From assembly GCF_000284035.1 (NCBI RefSeq), contig NC_016887.1, positions 1,984,001 through 2,048,000 on the forward strand: a stretch of DNA of 64,000 nucleotides. The letters run 5' to 3'. Position 1 is the first letter of the stretch, and each line of letters begins with the position of its first letter. Both the position numbers and the translations under genes were made by a program. The stretch comes from Nocardia cyriacigeorgica GUH-2 (GTDB lineage Bacteria; Actinomycetota; Actinomycetes; Mycobacteriales; Mycobacteriaceae). The notes under the pieces were generated by a model that was not told where the DNA came from, did no database searches, and saw only the letters and a list, made by a program, of their open reading frames with translations. Below are positions 56,713-64,000 of this stretch, one piece after another.

Positions 56713-56815
56713 CCACTGGCAGCCACCGGTTGCCGGCGTAAGTAGCGCGAGACCGATCACGCGAGAAAACCGGCCGCCGGATTCGGGCGCGGCCGGGTTG
56801 CCCGCTGCTTCTGAT

Positions 56816-58093
56816 CTACTCCGCCGATTCGTAGCGGAGGGCGTTCTCCGACCTGCAGATTTCGTCGATGGTGGTGACGATGTCGCGGAGCTGTTCGGAG
56901 GGGAGGGAGGCGGGGCGCAGGCGGCAGGTGAAGGTGATGAGGCCGTGGTCTTCGGTGGACAGGCCGCGGGTGGCCGATTCCTGGCGCAGGAAGTTCGAGC
57001 GGACGCCGTAGGTCATCGCGGAGATGACGGTGAAGCAGCCGGTGCGTTCGCGGTGGCCGGCGAACAGGTCGTGCAGGCGGTAGAAGACCGAGGTGTAGCT
57101 CGACAGTGGGGCGAAGACGCCGACGCGATAGGCGGGGCCGCGTTCGGAGGAGCTGATGACGGTGTCGGCGAGGTATTCGGCGTCGCGCAGGGTGAGCACC
57201 TTCGGAGTGAGCATGACCGCGCCCGCGGCGGCGTTGCGCACCGGCATGCCCGCACGCCCGCCGGCGGCCGAGGCGATCACGCCCAGCGATTTGCGGGCCC
57301 TGGTGCCGACCTCGCGACGCGCGCGCAGCGACCGGGTGGGCGCGGTGGGGTAGAGGCTCGACCACTGTCCGAACCGCACGGTGCCCAGCTGCACATGCCC
57401 GGTGCCCACCGGCCGCGACACCTTCAGCGGCGCGGTGTCGACCCAGCGGCCCACCTGCAACACCGCCTCACCGGGCCGCGCGACCTGACCGTGCGCGTAC
57501 TCGACGAAGGAATCGAAATCCAGGAAGCGGTGCGCGTTGGTGCTGAGCCAGCTGTGGTCCTTGTCGACCTCGACGGTGTCCAGGGTCAGCGCGGTGATGA
57601 TGCCCGCGCGCCCGCCGGCGCCGAGGATGCGGTGGAAACGCTCGGTGTGGTGGTCGCGCCCGCAGGTGCCGATACGCCCGTCCGGGTCGACGTATTCCAG
57701 GTCGACGATCTGGTCGATGAACATGCCGTATTTGTGCGAGGCCGTGCTCACCCCGCCGACGGAGGCGAAGCCGCCCGCGGTGATATCGCGGTGGTCGCCG
57801 ACGATCGGCAGGCCCAGCCCGTGCGCGCCGAGCCGCCGGTCGATCTCGGACAGCCGGGCACCGGCCTGCACCCGGACCGTCCCGCGCCCGAGGTTGATAT
57901 CGAGCACCGAGTTCATCCGGCGCATCGACACCACGGCGCGCTGATCGGGCACCGACACGCCGTCATCGGCCAGCTCACCACCGCAAACGGTGAGCGGCTC
58001 GGCGCGCTGACGCGAATCGCGCACGGTGCGAACGACATCCGCGGTGTCACGAGGGAGATGTTCTTCGGCGGCGACAGTGTGCGGCGTGCTCAT
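56816..58093 (-). CDS. FAD-binding oxidoreductase (FAD_binding_4 type)
   Basis: 425 residues. The N-terminal FAD domain shows RAEPLTVCGGELADDG, then RVQAGARLSEIDRRL and GLPIVGDHRDITAGGFASVGG, the pattern of the vanillyl-alcohol oxidase/DHCR24 superfamily with an ITAGG loop. The C-terminal half is the cap and substrate domain, not assigned. The ATG at 58093 was chosen as the start of alignment with the FAD fold; an upstream ATG at 58141 would add 16 residues. Substrate unknown, possibly a sterol or long-chain compound. Confidence 0.8.
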   Translation of the reverse strand: MSTPHTVAAEEHLPRDTADVVRTVRDSRQRAEPLTVCGGELADDGVSVPDQRAVVSMRRMNSVLDINLGRGTVRVQAGARLSEIDRRLGAHGLGLPIVGDHRDITAGGFASVGGVSTASHKYGMFIDQIVDLEYVDPDGRIGTCGRDHHTERFHRILGAGGRAGIITALTLDTVEVDKDHSWLSTNAHRFLDFDSFVEYAHGQVARPGEAVLQVGRWVDTAPLKVSRPVGTGHVQLGTVRFGQWSSLYPTAPTRSLRARREVGTRARKSLGVIASAAGGRAGMPVRNAAAGAVMLTPKVLTLRDAEYLADTVISSSERGPAYRVGVFAPLSSYTSVFYRLHDLFAGHRERTGCFTVISAMTYGVRSNFLRQESATRGLSTEDHGLITFTCRLRPASLPSEQLRDIVTTIDEICRSENALRYESAE

Positions 58094-58146
58094 GGCACGC
58101 AAGCTAACCACAGCGCGGCCCCTCGTGCGCGGCCGATCCATCCTCG

Positions 58147-59709
58147 TCACCGGCCCGGCGCGGGCAGCCGTCGGCTGAACAGCACCGATCCGTTCGCGTC
58201 GCACAGATTCACCGTCAGCTCCCTTGACCGGCCGTCGATCAGCACCTCGCCGAAATGCTGGTAGGCGCCGTCGAGCGGGGAGGTATTGGGCTGCGGCGGG
58301 GCGTGCACGAACACCGCTTCCGGCCCGAAGGTGGGGTCGAGGGTGTTGGGTCCGAATGCGCCGGCGTTGAGCGGTCCGGAGACGAATTCCCAGAACTCGT
58401 CGAAGTCGGTGAACGCCGCCCGCTCGGGGGAGTAGTGGTGGGCGGCGGTGTAGTGGACGTCGGCGGTCAGCCACACGACGCCGGTCACCCGATCGCGTTT
58501 GATGGCCGAGAGCACCTGGGCGATCTCGGATTCGCGACCGGACGGCGCGCCGGCCTTGCCGTTGGCGGGGCCCTCGTAGGCGGTCTTGCCGTCCGGCACC
58601 ACCACCCCGAGCGGCAGGTCGTTGGCGATGATCTTCCAGGTGGCGGTTGAGGCGCGCAGGCCGTCGATGAGCCAGCGGGTCTGCTGCGGGCCGAAGATGC
58701 GGCCGTCGGGTGCGGTGTTGGCGCCGTTGGTGTCTTTGTAGGTGCGCATATCGAGCACGAAGACGTCGAGTAGCGGGCCGTAGGAGATGGCGCGGTAGAG
58801 CCTGCCGTCGGCGGCCTCGTGCGGATCGAGCGGATTCCATTCGTGGAAGGCCTGCCAGGCGCGGGCGGCGAGGACGTTCATATCCCGCTCGGTGTAGCCC
58901 TTGTCGGCGGCGACGGTGCCGCCGGGTGACCAGTTGTTGGTGGTTTCGTGATCATCCCACTGGACCAGTTGCGCGACCGAGGCATTGAAGCGGCGGACGT
59001 TGTCGTCGGAGAGGTTGTAGGCGTACTGGCCGCGGTACTGGTCGAGCGTTTCCGCGACCGCGCTCTTGGCCTCGGTGACGATGTTCTTCCAGACCCGGCC
59101 GTCGGGCAGGGCCACGGTTTCCTGCAATGGTCCGTCGGCGTAGACGACGTCGCCGGAGTGCAGGAACAGATGCGGGTCGCGGGCGGCCATGGTGGAGAAG
59201 ATCTTCATGCCGCCGATGTCGGGGTTGATGCCGAAGCCCTGGCCGGCGACGTCACCGGACCAGTGCAGCCGGATATCTGCGGGCGCCAGCGGTGCCGTGC
59301 GGAAGACGCCGGTCAGCGGTTCGGAGGTGGCGCCGTCCTCACCTTCCAGGGTGACCCGGTAGTGCACGAGTTCACCGGCGGGCAGCCCGGAGACCCGCAG
59401 GCGCCCGGTGCCGTCCGAATCGGGGGTGAGCAGCGGCCCGGTGAATCGTTTGGCGTCGGTGAACGATTCGGTGGCCGCGGTTTCCACGATCAGCGTGGCC
59501 GGGCGGTCCGACCGCGCCCAGAGCAGGGCGCCGTCGCTGCGCGGATCGCCGACGGCGACGCCGTGGGTGAGCGTCGGCCGCTGCCGGACCAGTGCGGGCC
59601 CGGTGTCGTTCGAACACGCTGCCAGCGCGGGTGCGGCCACCAGGCCGAGCGCGGAGGTGCGCAGCAGTGCGCGCCGGGAGAAGCCGTTGCCGGGGCGGAG
59701 AACAACCAT
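58147..59709 (-). CDS. phoD: alkaline phosphatase PhoD, Tat-exported lipoprotein
   Basis: 520 residues. The N-terminal signal has twin arginines (SRRALLRTSALGL) and a lipobox LAAC, so it is probably Tat-exported and lipid-anchored. A PhoD N-terminal domain (GVAVGDPRSDGALLWAR) precedes the metallophosphatase core with SGDVVYADG, WDDHETTNNW and LTADVHYTAAHHY, which supply the metal ligands. It releases phosphate from organic diesters or monoesters outside the cell. The ATG at 59709 starts just before the signal peptide. Confidence 0.93.
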   Translation of the reverse strand: MVVLRPGNGFSRRALLRTSALGLVAAPALAACSNDTGPALVRQRPTLTHGVAVGDPRSDGALLWARSDRPATLIVETAATESFTDAKRFTGPLLTPDSDGTGRLRVSGLPAGELVHYRVTLEGEDGATSEPLTGVFRTAPLAPADIRLHWSGDVAGQGFGINPDIGGMKIFSTMAARDPHLFLHSGDVVYADGPLQETVALPDGRVWKNIVTEAKSAVAETLDQYRGQYAYNLSDDNVRRFNASVAQLVQWDDHETTNNWSPGGTVAADKGYTERDMNVLAARAWQAFHEWNPLDPHEAADGRLYRAISYGPLLDVFVLDMRTYKDTNGANTAPDGRIFGPQQTRWLIDGLRASTATWKIIANDLPLGVVVPDGKTAYEGPANGKAGAPSGRESEIAQVLSAIKRDRVTGVVWLTADVHYTAAHHYSPERAAFTDFDEFWEFVSGPLNAGAFGPNTLDPTFGPEAVFVHAPPQPNTSPLDGAYQHFGEVLIDGRSRELTVNLCDANGSVLFSRRLPAPGR

Positions 59710-59796
59710 GGCGTCGACCTTGGCGGAGCCGGGGCAACGCAATGTGAACGGGCGTCGTCGGCTGGGTCAACGACTCGCCGAGCCGCGGTGAGCGCC

Positions 59797-60564
59797 TCAG
59801 CGCGAGGCGAGTGTGTTCAACCGGTGCCCGATCGCGGCGGTCCAATCCACTTGGCCCACTGTCGCGTAGTCGATCCACATGGTCCCGATATCGTCGCGGC
59901 CGGCTGCCAGGAAGCTGCCGCGCTTGTCCGCTTCCAGCACCACGTTCATCCCGTTGTCGGCGGCGAGGAAGGTCAGTTCGAGCTGGTTGATGCGCGGGAA
60001 ACGCACGGAGGGACCGAATTCGATCTCCTGATAGAACGGCAGCTGCTGCACGGCGCCGGCGATGCGGCCGGATTCGACGTCGGTGCTGCGCAAGGCGAAA
60101 CCCCAGCGCAGGATGGCGTCGAGCACCGCCTGCTGGGCGGGGAGTGCCGCGACGGCGATGGGGTCGGTGTCGGTGGCGTCCACGCCGCCGTCGAGGTCGA
60201 CCACGGTGCGGACCGCGATGGCCGCGCCGGGCAGGTAGCGGCCGTTGTAGAAGGTGATCGGCGTTTCCATCGGAACCCGCAGCGCGAACGGGAATTCCGC
60301 GAACGATCCCGGCCCGACCTCGAAGCCGCCGTTGAGCGGCAGCTGCGCGAACGACGCTTCACCGATGGCTTCGCCGTCGCCGTATTCCACTTCCACGCGG
60401 GTCACCAGCTCGACGCCGACCCGCGATACGCGTTGCCGCGCCTGTCCGCCGCGCAACCGAACCACGCCCTGCACCACCCCGCCGGGCTGCACCCCGGTAC
60501 CGGACAACTCGGTTTCCACTTCGGCCGCACCCACCCCGACCGACGCAAGCAACTTCTTGAACAT
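59797..60564 (-). CDS. Spo0M/arrestin-like protein
   Basis: 255 residues, the usual size of Spo0M-family proteins. It starts MFKKLLASVGVGAAEVET and has the arrestin-like beta-sandwich pattern (VQGVVRLRGG, VSRVGVELVTRVEVEYGDGE, AEFPFALRVPMETPIT). In Bacillus, Spo0M affects sporulation and cell division; in non-sporulating actinobacteria the role is not known. It lies 87 bp upstream of phoD on the same strand. Confidence 0.88.
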   Translation of the reverse strand: MFKKLLASVGVGAAEVETELSGTGVQPGGVVQGVVRLRGGQARQRVSRVGVELVTRVEVEYGDGEAIGEASFAQLPLNGGFEVGPGSFAEFPFALRVPMETPITFYNGRYLPGAAIAVRTVVDLDGGVDATDTDPIAVAALPAQQAVLDAILRWGFALRSTDVESGRIAGAVQQLPFYQEIEFGPSVRFPRINQLELTFLAADNGMNVVLEADKRGSFLAAGRDDIGTMWIDYATVGQVDWTAAIGHRLNTLASR

Positions 60565-60756
60565 GACCGCGACTCTGCCATCCCGGCCGCGGGGCGCCAT
60601 TACCGATCGGTTGCGCTGTGATCGAGGTCATTCGGACGAAACCGGCACGGGCCACGGCGATTTCGGTGGTGACGACGGACGTGCCGCATCGGGGCTGTCG
60701 CGATGGTGTGAATCCGGGGCGGCGACGGCCACCCGCGCACCGTCCTTCAACGCCGA

Positions 60757-60787
60757 CGCCCCGCCCACCGGAAGGGTGAGCGGGGCG
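60757..60787 (-). terminator. hairpin after the PlsC gene
   Basis: CGCCCCGC-C-CACC, loop GGAAG, GGTG-A-GCGGGGCG forms a stem with one mismatch, 15 bp past the acyltransferase stop on the minus strand. Confidence 0.55.
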
Positions 60788-60801
60788 TGGCAGACCTGGT
60801 G

Positions 60802-61527
60802 TCAGCTCGCGGCGGACTCGGGGATACGGGTGGCTTCGGGAGCCGAGCCCGAGGGCACACCCTTCTTCAGGCTGGCCGCGTAGACGTCGACGTACTCCTG
60901 GCCGCTCAGGCGCATCAGCTCGTACATGACCTCGTCGGTGACGGCGCGCTCGACGAAACGGTTGCCGCCCATGCCCTCGTAGCGGGAGAAGTCGATCGGC
61001 TCACCGAACTTGACGGTGACCTTGCGGCGACGCCAGCGGAACGGTCCGGGCGGGCTGACCTCGTCGGTGCCGATCACCGCGACCGGGATGACCGGGACGC
61101 CGGTCTCCAGCGCCAGCCGCGCCATACCGGTCTTGCCCTTGTAGAGGCGGCCGTCGGGGGAGCGGGTGCCCTCTGGGTAGAGCCCGACCAGGCGGCCCTG
61201 ATCGATGAGCTTGCGGGCGGCGTTGAGCGCGTCCTCGGCGGCGCTGGCGCCACTGCGGTCGATCGGGTACTGGCCGGTGCCGCTGAAGAAGAACTTCTGC
61301 AGGCGGCCCTTGACACCGGGGGTGTTGAAGTATTCGGCCTTGGCCAGGTAGTTGATCCGGCGCGGGCTCATCAGGGGCGCGAACAACCAGTCCGCGAAGG
61401 AGAGGTGGTTACCGGCGAGGATGGCGGCGCCGTCGGCGGGAATGTTCTCCACGCCTTCTACCGTCGGCCGGTTGTAGATGTGGATGAGCGGGCCGATCAG
61501 CACGTACTTCAGCAGCCAGTAGAACAT
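60802..61527 (-). CDS. PlsC-type lysophospholipid/glycerolipid acyltransferase
   Basis: 241 residues. The catalytic H-x4-D is NHLSFAD, the glycerol-phosphate-binding EGTRS and a later VIGTDE follow. The N-terminus MFYWLLKYVLIGPLIHIY is a membrane-binding segment. AAGGAC precedes the ATG at 61527. The neighbours (ROK kinase, ArsA-like gene) match the region of Rv2182c, a 1-acylglycerol-3-phosphate acyltransferase relative, so a role in membrane or glycolipid synthesis is likely. Confidence 0.93.
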   Translation of the reverse strand: MFYWLLKYVLIGPLIHIYNRPTVEGVENIPADGAAILAGNHLSFADWLFAPLMSPRRINYLAKAEYFNTPGVKGRLQKFFFSGTGQYPIDRSGASAAEDALNAARKLIDQGRLVGLYPEGTRSPDGRLYKGKTGMARLALETGVPVIPVAVIGTDEVSPPGPFRWRRRKVTVKFGEPIDFSRYEGMGGNRFVERAVTDEVMYELMRLSGQEYVDVYAASLKKGVPSGSAPEATRIPESAAS

Positions 61528-61879
61528 GACGTCCTTACCCCCGGGAGCGGGATCGTAGGCGGGCACCTCTCGGTTGCCGACTTTACCGCTGGACGCAGAT
61601 CACATCCAAGCGCAGAGGCGAATCTCACCACACCGCGTCGGCGCGATGCCGTCCCGGGCAGCGTGCTGACGGGAGTTTCCGCGACTGCGGCGCGAGTCCG
61701 GCGGTACGCGCGGATGGCGCCGATTCGGTTTGCTGCGGGTGTGCTCGCGGGTCGTCCGGGCGCCGTTCTGCGAGGCCCGAGTTCGGCCGATGACCGCGTT
61801 CGGAGACGCTGGCGTTCGGCGACGATTGCGATCAACGGCGACCATGCCCCGCGGCGACCGGGTTCGGCGCCGACAGCGA
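61528..61879. other. intergenic region upstream of plsC
   Basis: 352 bp without a convincing gene between the ROK kinase stop and the plsC start on the minus strand. Frames in it have no ribosome-binding site and unusual codon use. It should hold the plsC promoter, but no clear boxes stand out. Confidence 0.4.
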
Positions 61880-62890
61880 TCAGCGACCGGTGTGCGCGAC
61901 CGAGGACATGTCACCGCCGGGCGAGGCGAGGGCGGCCCGTGCCATCTCCGCGGCGCCGATCATGCCCGCCGCCTCCCCGAGCTGGGTGGTGCGGATGCGG
62001 GCCAGCGGGCGGTGGCCGCGGCCGGTGAGGGTGGCGGCGTACTCGTCGCGGGCGTCGTCGAGGAACAGCGGCGCCGAACTGCTCACCCCGCCCGCGATCA
62101 CGACCAGATCCGGATCGAAGATGTCGGCGACGAAGGCCAGGCCGAGTCCGAGCCAGCGGGCGAAATCGGTCATGGCGCGCAGCGCGAGCGGATCACCGTC
62201 CTGGGCCGCGCCCGCGACGCGACGGCCGGTGAGCGAACCCGGATCCCGCAGCACCTCCCTGGCCAGCATCGATGGGCCGGGTTCGGTGGCGAGCAGTTCG
62301 ATTGCGGTATCGGCCAGTGCCGTCCCGCTGCAATAACGCTCCCAGCAGCCGCGTTTACCGCAGGCGCAGGCGCGCCCGTCCGGAACCACTTGCAGATGGC
62401 CGAGTTCGGGTGCGATGCCGTGGGTGCCGCGATAGAGCTTGCCGTCGATGAGCAGCGCGGCGCCGATGCCGGTGCCGATCGCGACCAGCACCACGTTGTG
62501 CCCGCCGGCCGCCGCGCCGAACCGGTATTCGGCCCACATGGCCGCGTTCGCGTCGTGTTCCAGCAGCACCGGCAGGCCCAGCCGGTCGGTCAGCCGCGCC
62601 GCGACGGGTGCGTCCTGCCAGGGCAGATGCGGTGCGAACCGGACGGTGGTGTGATCGCCGTTGACGAACCCGGCCACCGCGAGCCCCACCGCGTCGATGC
62701 GATGCCGGGAGGCGAGTTCGCGCACGGCCCGGTCGAGAGCGTCGTCGAGCGCGCGCGCCGAATGCGGTGTGGGCGCCTGCACGGTGTCGAGCACCGAACC
62801 CTCGCTGTCGACGACCGAGGCACGGATATTGGTGCCGCCGACGTCGATTCCGACGGTCAGTGGGTGCGAACCCGCCGCCGCTGCGGTCAT
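61880..62890 (-). CDS. ROK-family sugar kinase (glucokinase type)
   Basis: 336 residues. The ATP-binding GIDVGGTNIRA is at 14-24, the catalytic aspartate in EHDANAAMWAEY, IGTGIGAALLIDGKLYRG follows, and the ROK zinc motif is CACGKRGCWERY. It phosphorylates a hexose, probably glucose. The start overlaps the stop of the upstream gene by four bases (ATGA), so it is coupled with the two genes before it. Confidence 0.93.
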   Translation of the reverse strand: MTAAAAGSHPLTVGIDVGGTNIRASVVDSEGSVLDTVQAPTPHSARALDDALDRAVRELASRHRIDAVGLAVAGFVNGDHTTVRFAPHLPWQDAPVAARLTDRLGLPVLLEHDANAAMWAEYRFGAAAGGHNVVLVAIGTGIGAALLIDGKLYRGTHGIAPELGHLQVVPDGRACACGKRGCWERYCSGTALADTAIELLATEPGPSMLAREVLRDPGSLTGRRVAGAAQDGDPLALRAMTDFARWLGLGLAFVADIFDPDLVVIAGGVSSSAPLFLDDARDEYAATLTGRGHRPLARIRTTQLGEAAGMIGAAEMARAALASPGGDMSSVAHTGR

Positions 62891-63573
62891 GGCTTGATCG
62901 TCACGGGGATGGTGACGTAACGAGCGCGAGTGCGGGTGCCCTCGGCTGATGGGTGCGCTCCGGGTGCGGCCGCGCTGCCCGCCGGTGTGCCGCCGCTGCG
63001 GATGTCATCCCGGACGGCGTCGGCGGGATTGTCCGTGCGCGAGGCGCGGCGCCGGCCTTCGGCCCTGGACCGTCGAAGCCTGCCGCGCTCGGGTCGCGCG
63101 GAGTCGGCGCCGCCAGCGGGATCGGCGCTGGGCTCGAAGGACCCGGCGCCGGGTTCTGCGTCGGGCTGGGGGTCCTGCGGATCCGTACCCGCAGCATCCG
63201 CACTCGTCGACTCGTCCGAATCCGCCCGCTGGCCCGCGTCCTCCGGCCGAGCCCCGTGATGACGATGCCGCACACCGGGTTCCGTCCCGTCGGGCATCAC
63301 CGGATCCACCGGCACACCGGCGAGCGCTTCCCGCAGCACCGTCACGATCGCGGTGCCGTGATCGGCGATGGCCGTGAGCACATCGTGCTGTTCGCCGCGT
63401 ACCAGCGCGGCGGCCGCGCACACCGGGCACCAACTGCAGTTGTCCCATTCGGGTTTGCCGTCGGCGGCCGCGCGGCGCAGGACCGGTTCGACCCGTTCCA
63501 GGACGGCTTCGGCGAGCAGTTTGAGTTCGACGGCGAATTCGGCGAGGCCGTCGGGTTCGGCGGTGGCGGTCAC
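62887..63573 (-). CDS. conserved hypothetical protein with CxxC pair and disordered tail
   Basis: 228 residues. The first 90 residues are helical with a CSWCPVCAA motif (two or three cysteines that may bind metal) and the block LVRGEQHDVLTAIADHG. The remaining two thirds are acidic, Pro/Ala/Ser-rich and probably disordered, then basic near the end. The GTG start overlaps the stop of the ArsA-like gene (GTGA). A gene of this kind (Rv2183c) follows the ArsA homologue in M. tuberculosis. Function unknown. Confidence 0.8.
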   Translation of the reverse strand: MTATAEPDGLAEFAVELKLLAEAVLERVEPVLRRAAADGKPEWDNCSWCPVCAAAALVRGEQHDVLTAIADHGTAIVTVLREALAGVPVDPVMPDGTEPGVRHRHHGARPEDAGQRADSDESTSADAAGTDPQDPQPDAEPGAGSFEPSADPAGGADSARPERGRLRRSRAEGRRRASRTDNPADAVRDDIRSGGTPAGSAAAPGAHPSAEGTRTRARYVTIPVTIKP

Positions 63574-64000
63574 AGCGGCCACACCTCCGGGTCGGGCTGG
63601 AAGCGGACGATGAGATAGCCGCCGTCGAGTTCGGCGGCGGCGACCGTGCACCGCCGCAACACCGGCGCCAGCCGCACCCGGCGCCTGACCCCGTCCGCTC
63701 CCACGATCAAATCGTCCTCCACTCGTCCCAGCCGCAACGTCGCCGGATCGGCGACCGGCAAATGCATCCGCATCGCGTACACCGAATGCAGCCCGGCGCC
63801 CGATTCCAGACGAACCTTCGGTTCGCCCGATCGTGTGCCGCCCTCCGCCGGATTGTTGCCCAGGACCGGGCCGGTGTCGAGTTCCGCGCCCGCGTCGCCG
63901 GTGCGCGTCGCGGCTGCGGCGCCCTCGTCCACCGCGTACGACAGCGCCGCCAGCGAACCCACACCCACCGGTTCCGGGCCGGTATGCGCGGCGACCAGCA
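63570..64000 (-). CDS. ArsA-like ATPase, C-terminal part (runs off right edge)
   Basis: The last 143 or so residues of a protein whose start lies beyond the window. It ends in a small beta-domain (MHLPVADPATLRLGRVEDDLIV, then GGYLIVRFQ), the pattern at the end of actinobacterial ArsA/Get3-like ATPases (HSP20-like domain). The P-loop would be outside. Identification rests on this tail and on the gene order with the CxxC protein, kinase and PlsC as near Rv2184c. Confidence 0.65.
   Translation of the reverse strand, partial: LVAAHTGPEPVGVGSLAALSYAVDEGAAAATRTGDAGAELDTGPVLGNNPAEGGTRSGEPKVRLESGAGLHSVYAMRMHLPVADPATLRLGRVEDDLIVGADGVRRRVRLAPVLRRCTVAAAELDGGYLIVRFQPDPEVWPL

Overview
The window is high-GC actinobacterial DNA, most likely from Nocardia or a close mycolic-acid-containing relative. 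The right two thirds carries gene blocks in the order remembered from Mycobacterium tuberculosis and Nocardia (pepA, sucB, TIGR01777 epimerase, lipB, lipA; gcvT, ilvE; cobS, cobT, cobU; iron-sulfur carrier, adoK, asnB, ctaC, ctaF; plsC, ROK kinase, ArsA-like ATPase). It also holds an antigen-85-like mycolyltransferase and a WS/DGAT acyltransferase. No rRNA, tRNA or CRISPR array was seen.

From 1 to about 21.7 kb lies a layered defence island. On the minus strand are three genes of a BREX type 2 (Pgl) system: PglW kinase, PglX methyltransferase and the N-terminal part of PglY ATPase, which runs off the left edge. They are translationally coupled and possibly led by a 62-residue protein under a consensus promoter. 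On the plus strand follow an N6-adenine methylase, a separate half-specificity protein and a Ser/Thr kinase (10.25-14.35 kb), then an HNH nuclease convergent with a small EVE-domain protein. A minus-strand four-gene operon (21.64 to 16.81 kb) encodes a coiled-coil protein, a Cas4/AddB-like Fe-S PD-(D/E)XK nuclease, an unknown 508-residue protein and an SF1 helicase. It has 9-10 bp phased repeats in its promoter and is the best candidate here for an undescribed system.

From 21.7 to 32.7 kb come lipid and envelope genes (WS/DGAT, mycolyltransferase, two tiny related peptides), an ABC exporter, and a STAND/NB-ARC protein that lacks the Walker A lysine. Next is a GT-B-like gene interrupted by 25 copies of a 7-bp repeat. 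The repeat number sets the reading frame: this allele is out of frame, and loss of one unit would restore it, so this is a candidate phase-variable locus.

From 32.7 to 64 kb is mainly core metabolism: lipoate synthesis and attachment with the SucB E2 subunit, leucyl aminopeptidase, the glycine cleavage T protein, branched-chain aminotransferase, the cobalamin nucleotide loop, adenosine kinase, asparagine synthetase, cytochrome oxidase subunits II and IV, a PhoD phosphatase, a Spo0M-like protein, a PlsC acyltransferase and a ROK sugar kinase. Several regulators and acetyltransferases are interspersed. Starts were chosen by ribosome-binding site, overlap with the upstream gene and family length, and are the least certain part of most calls.
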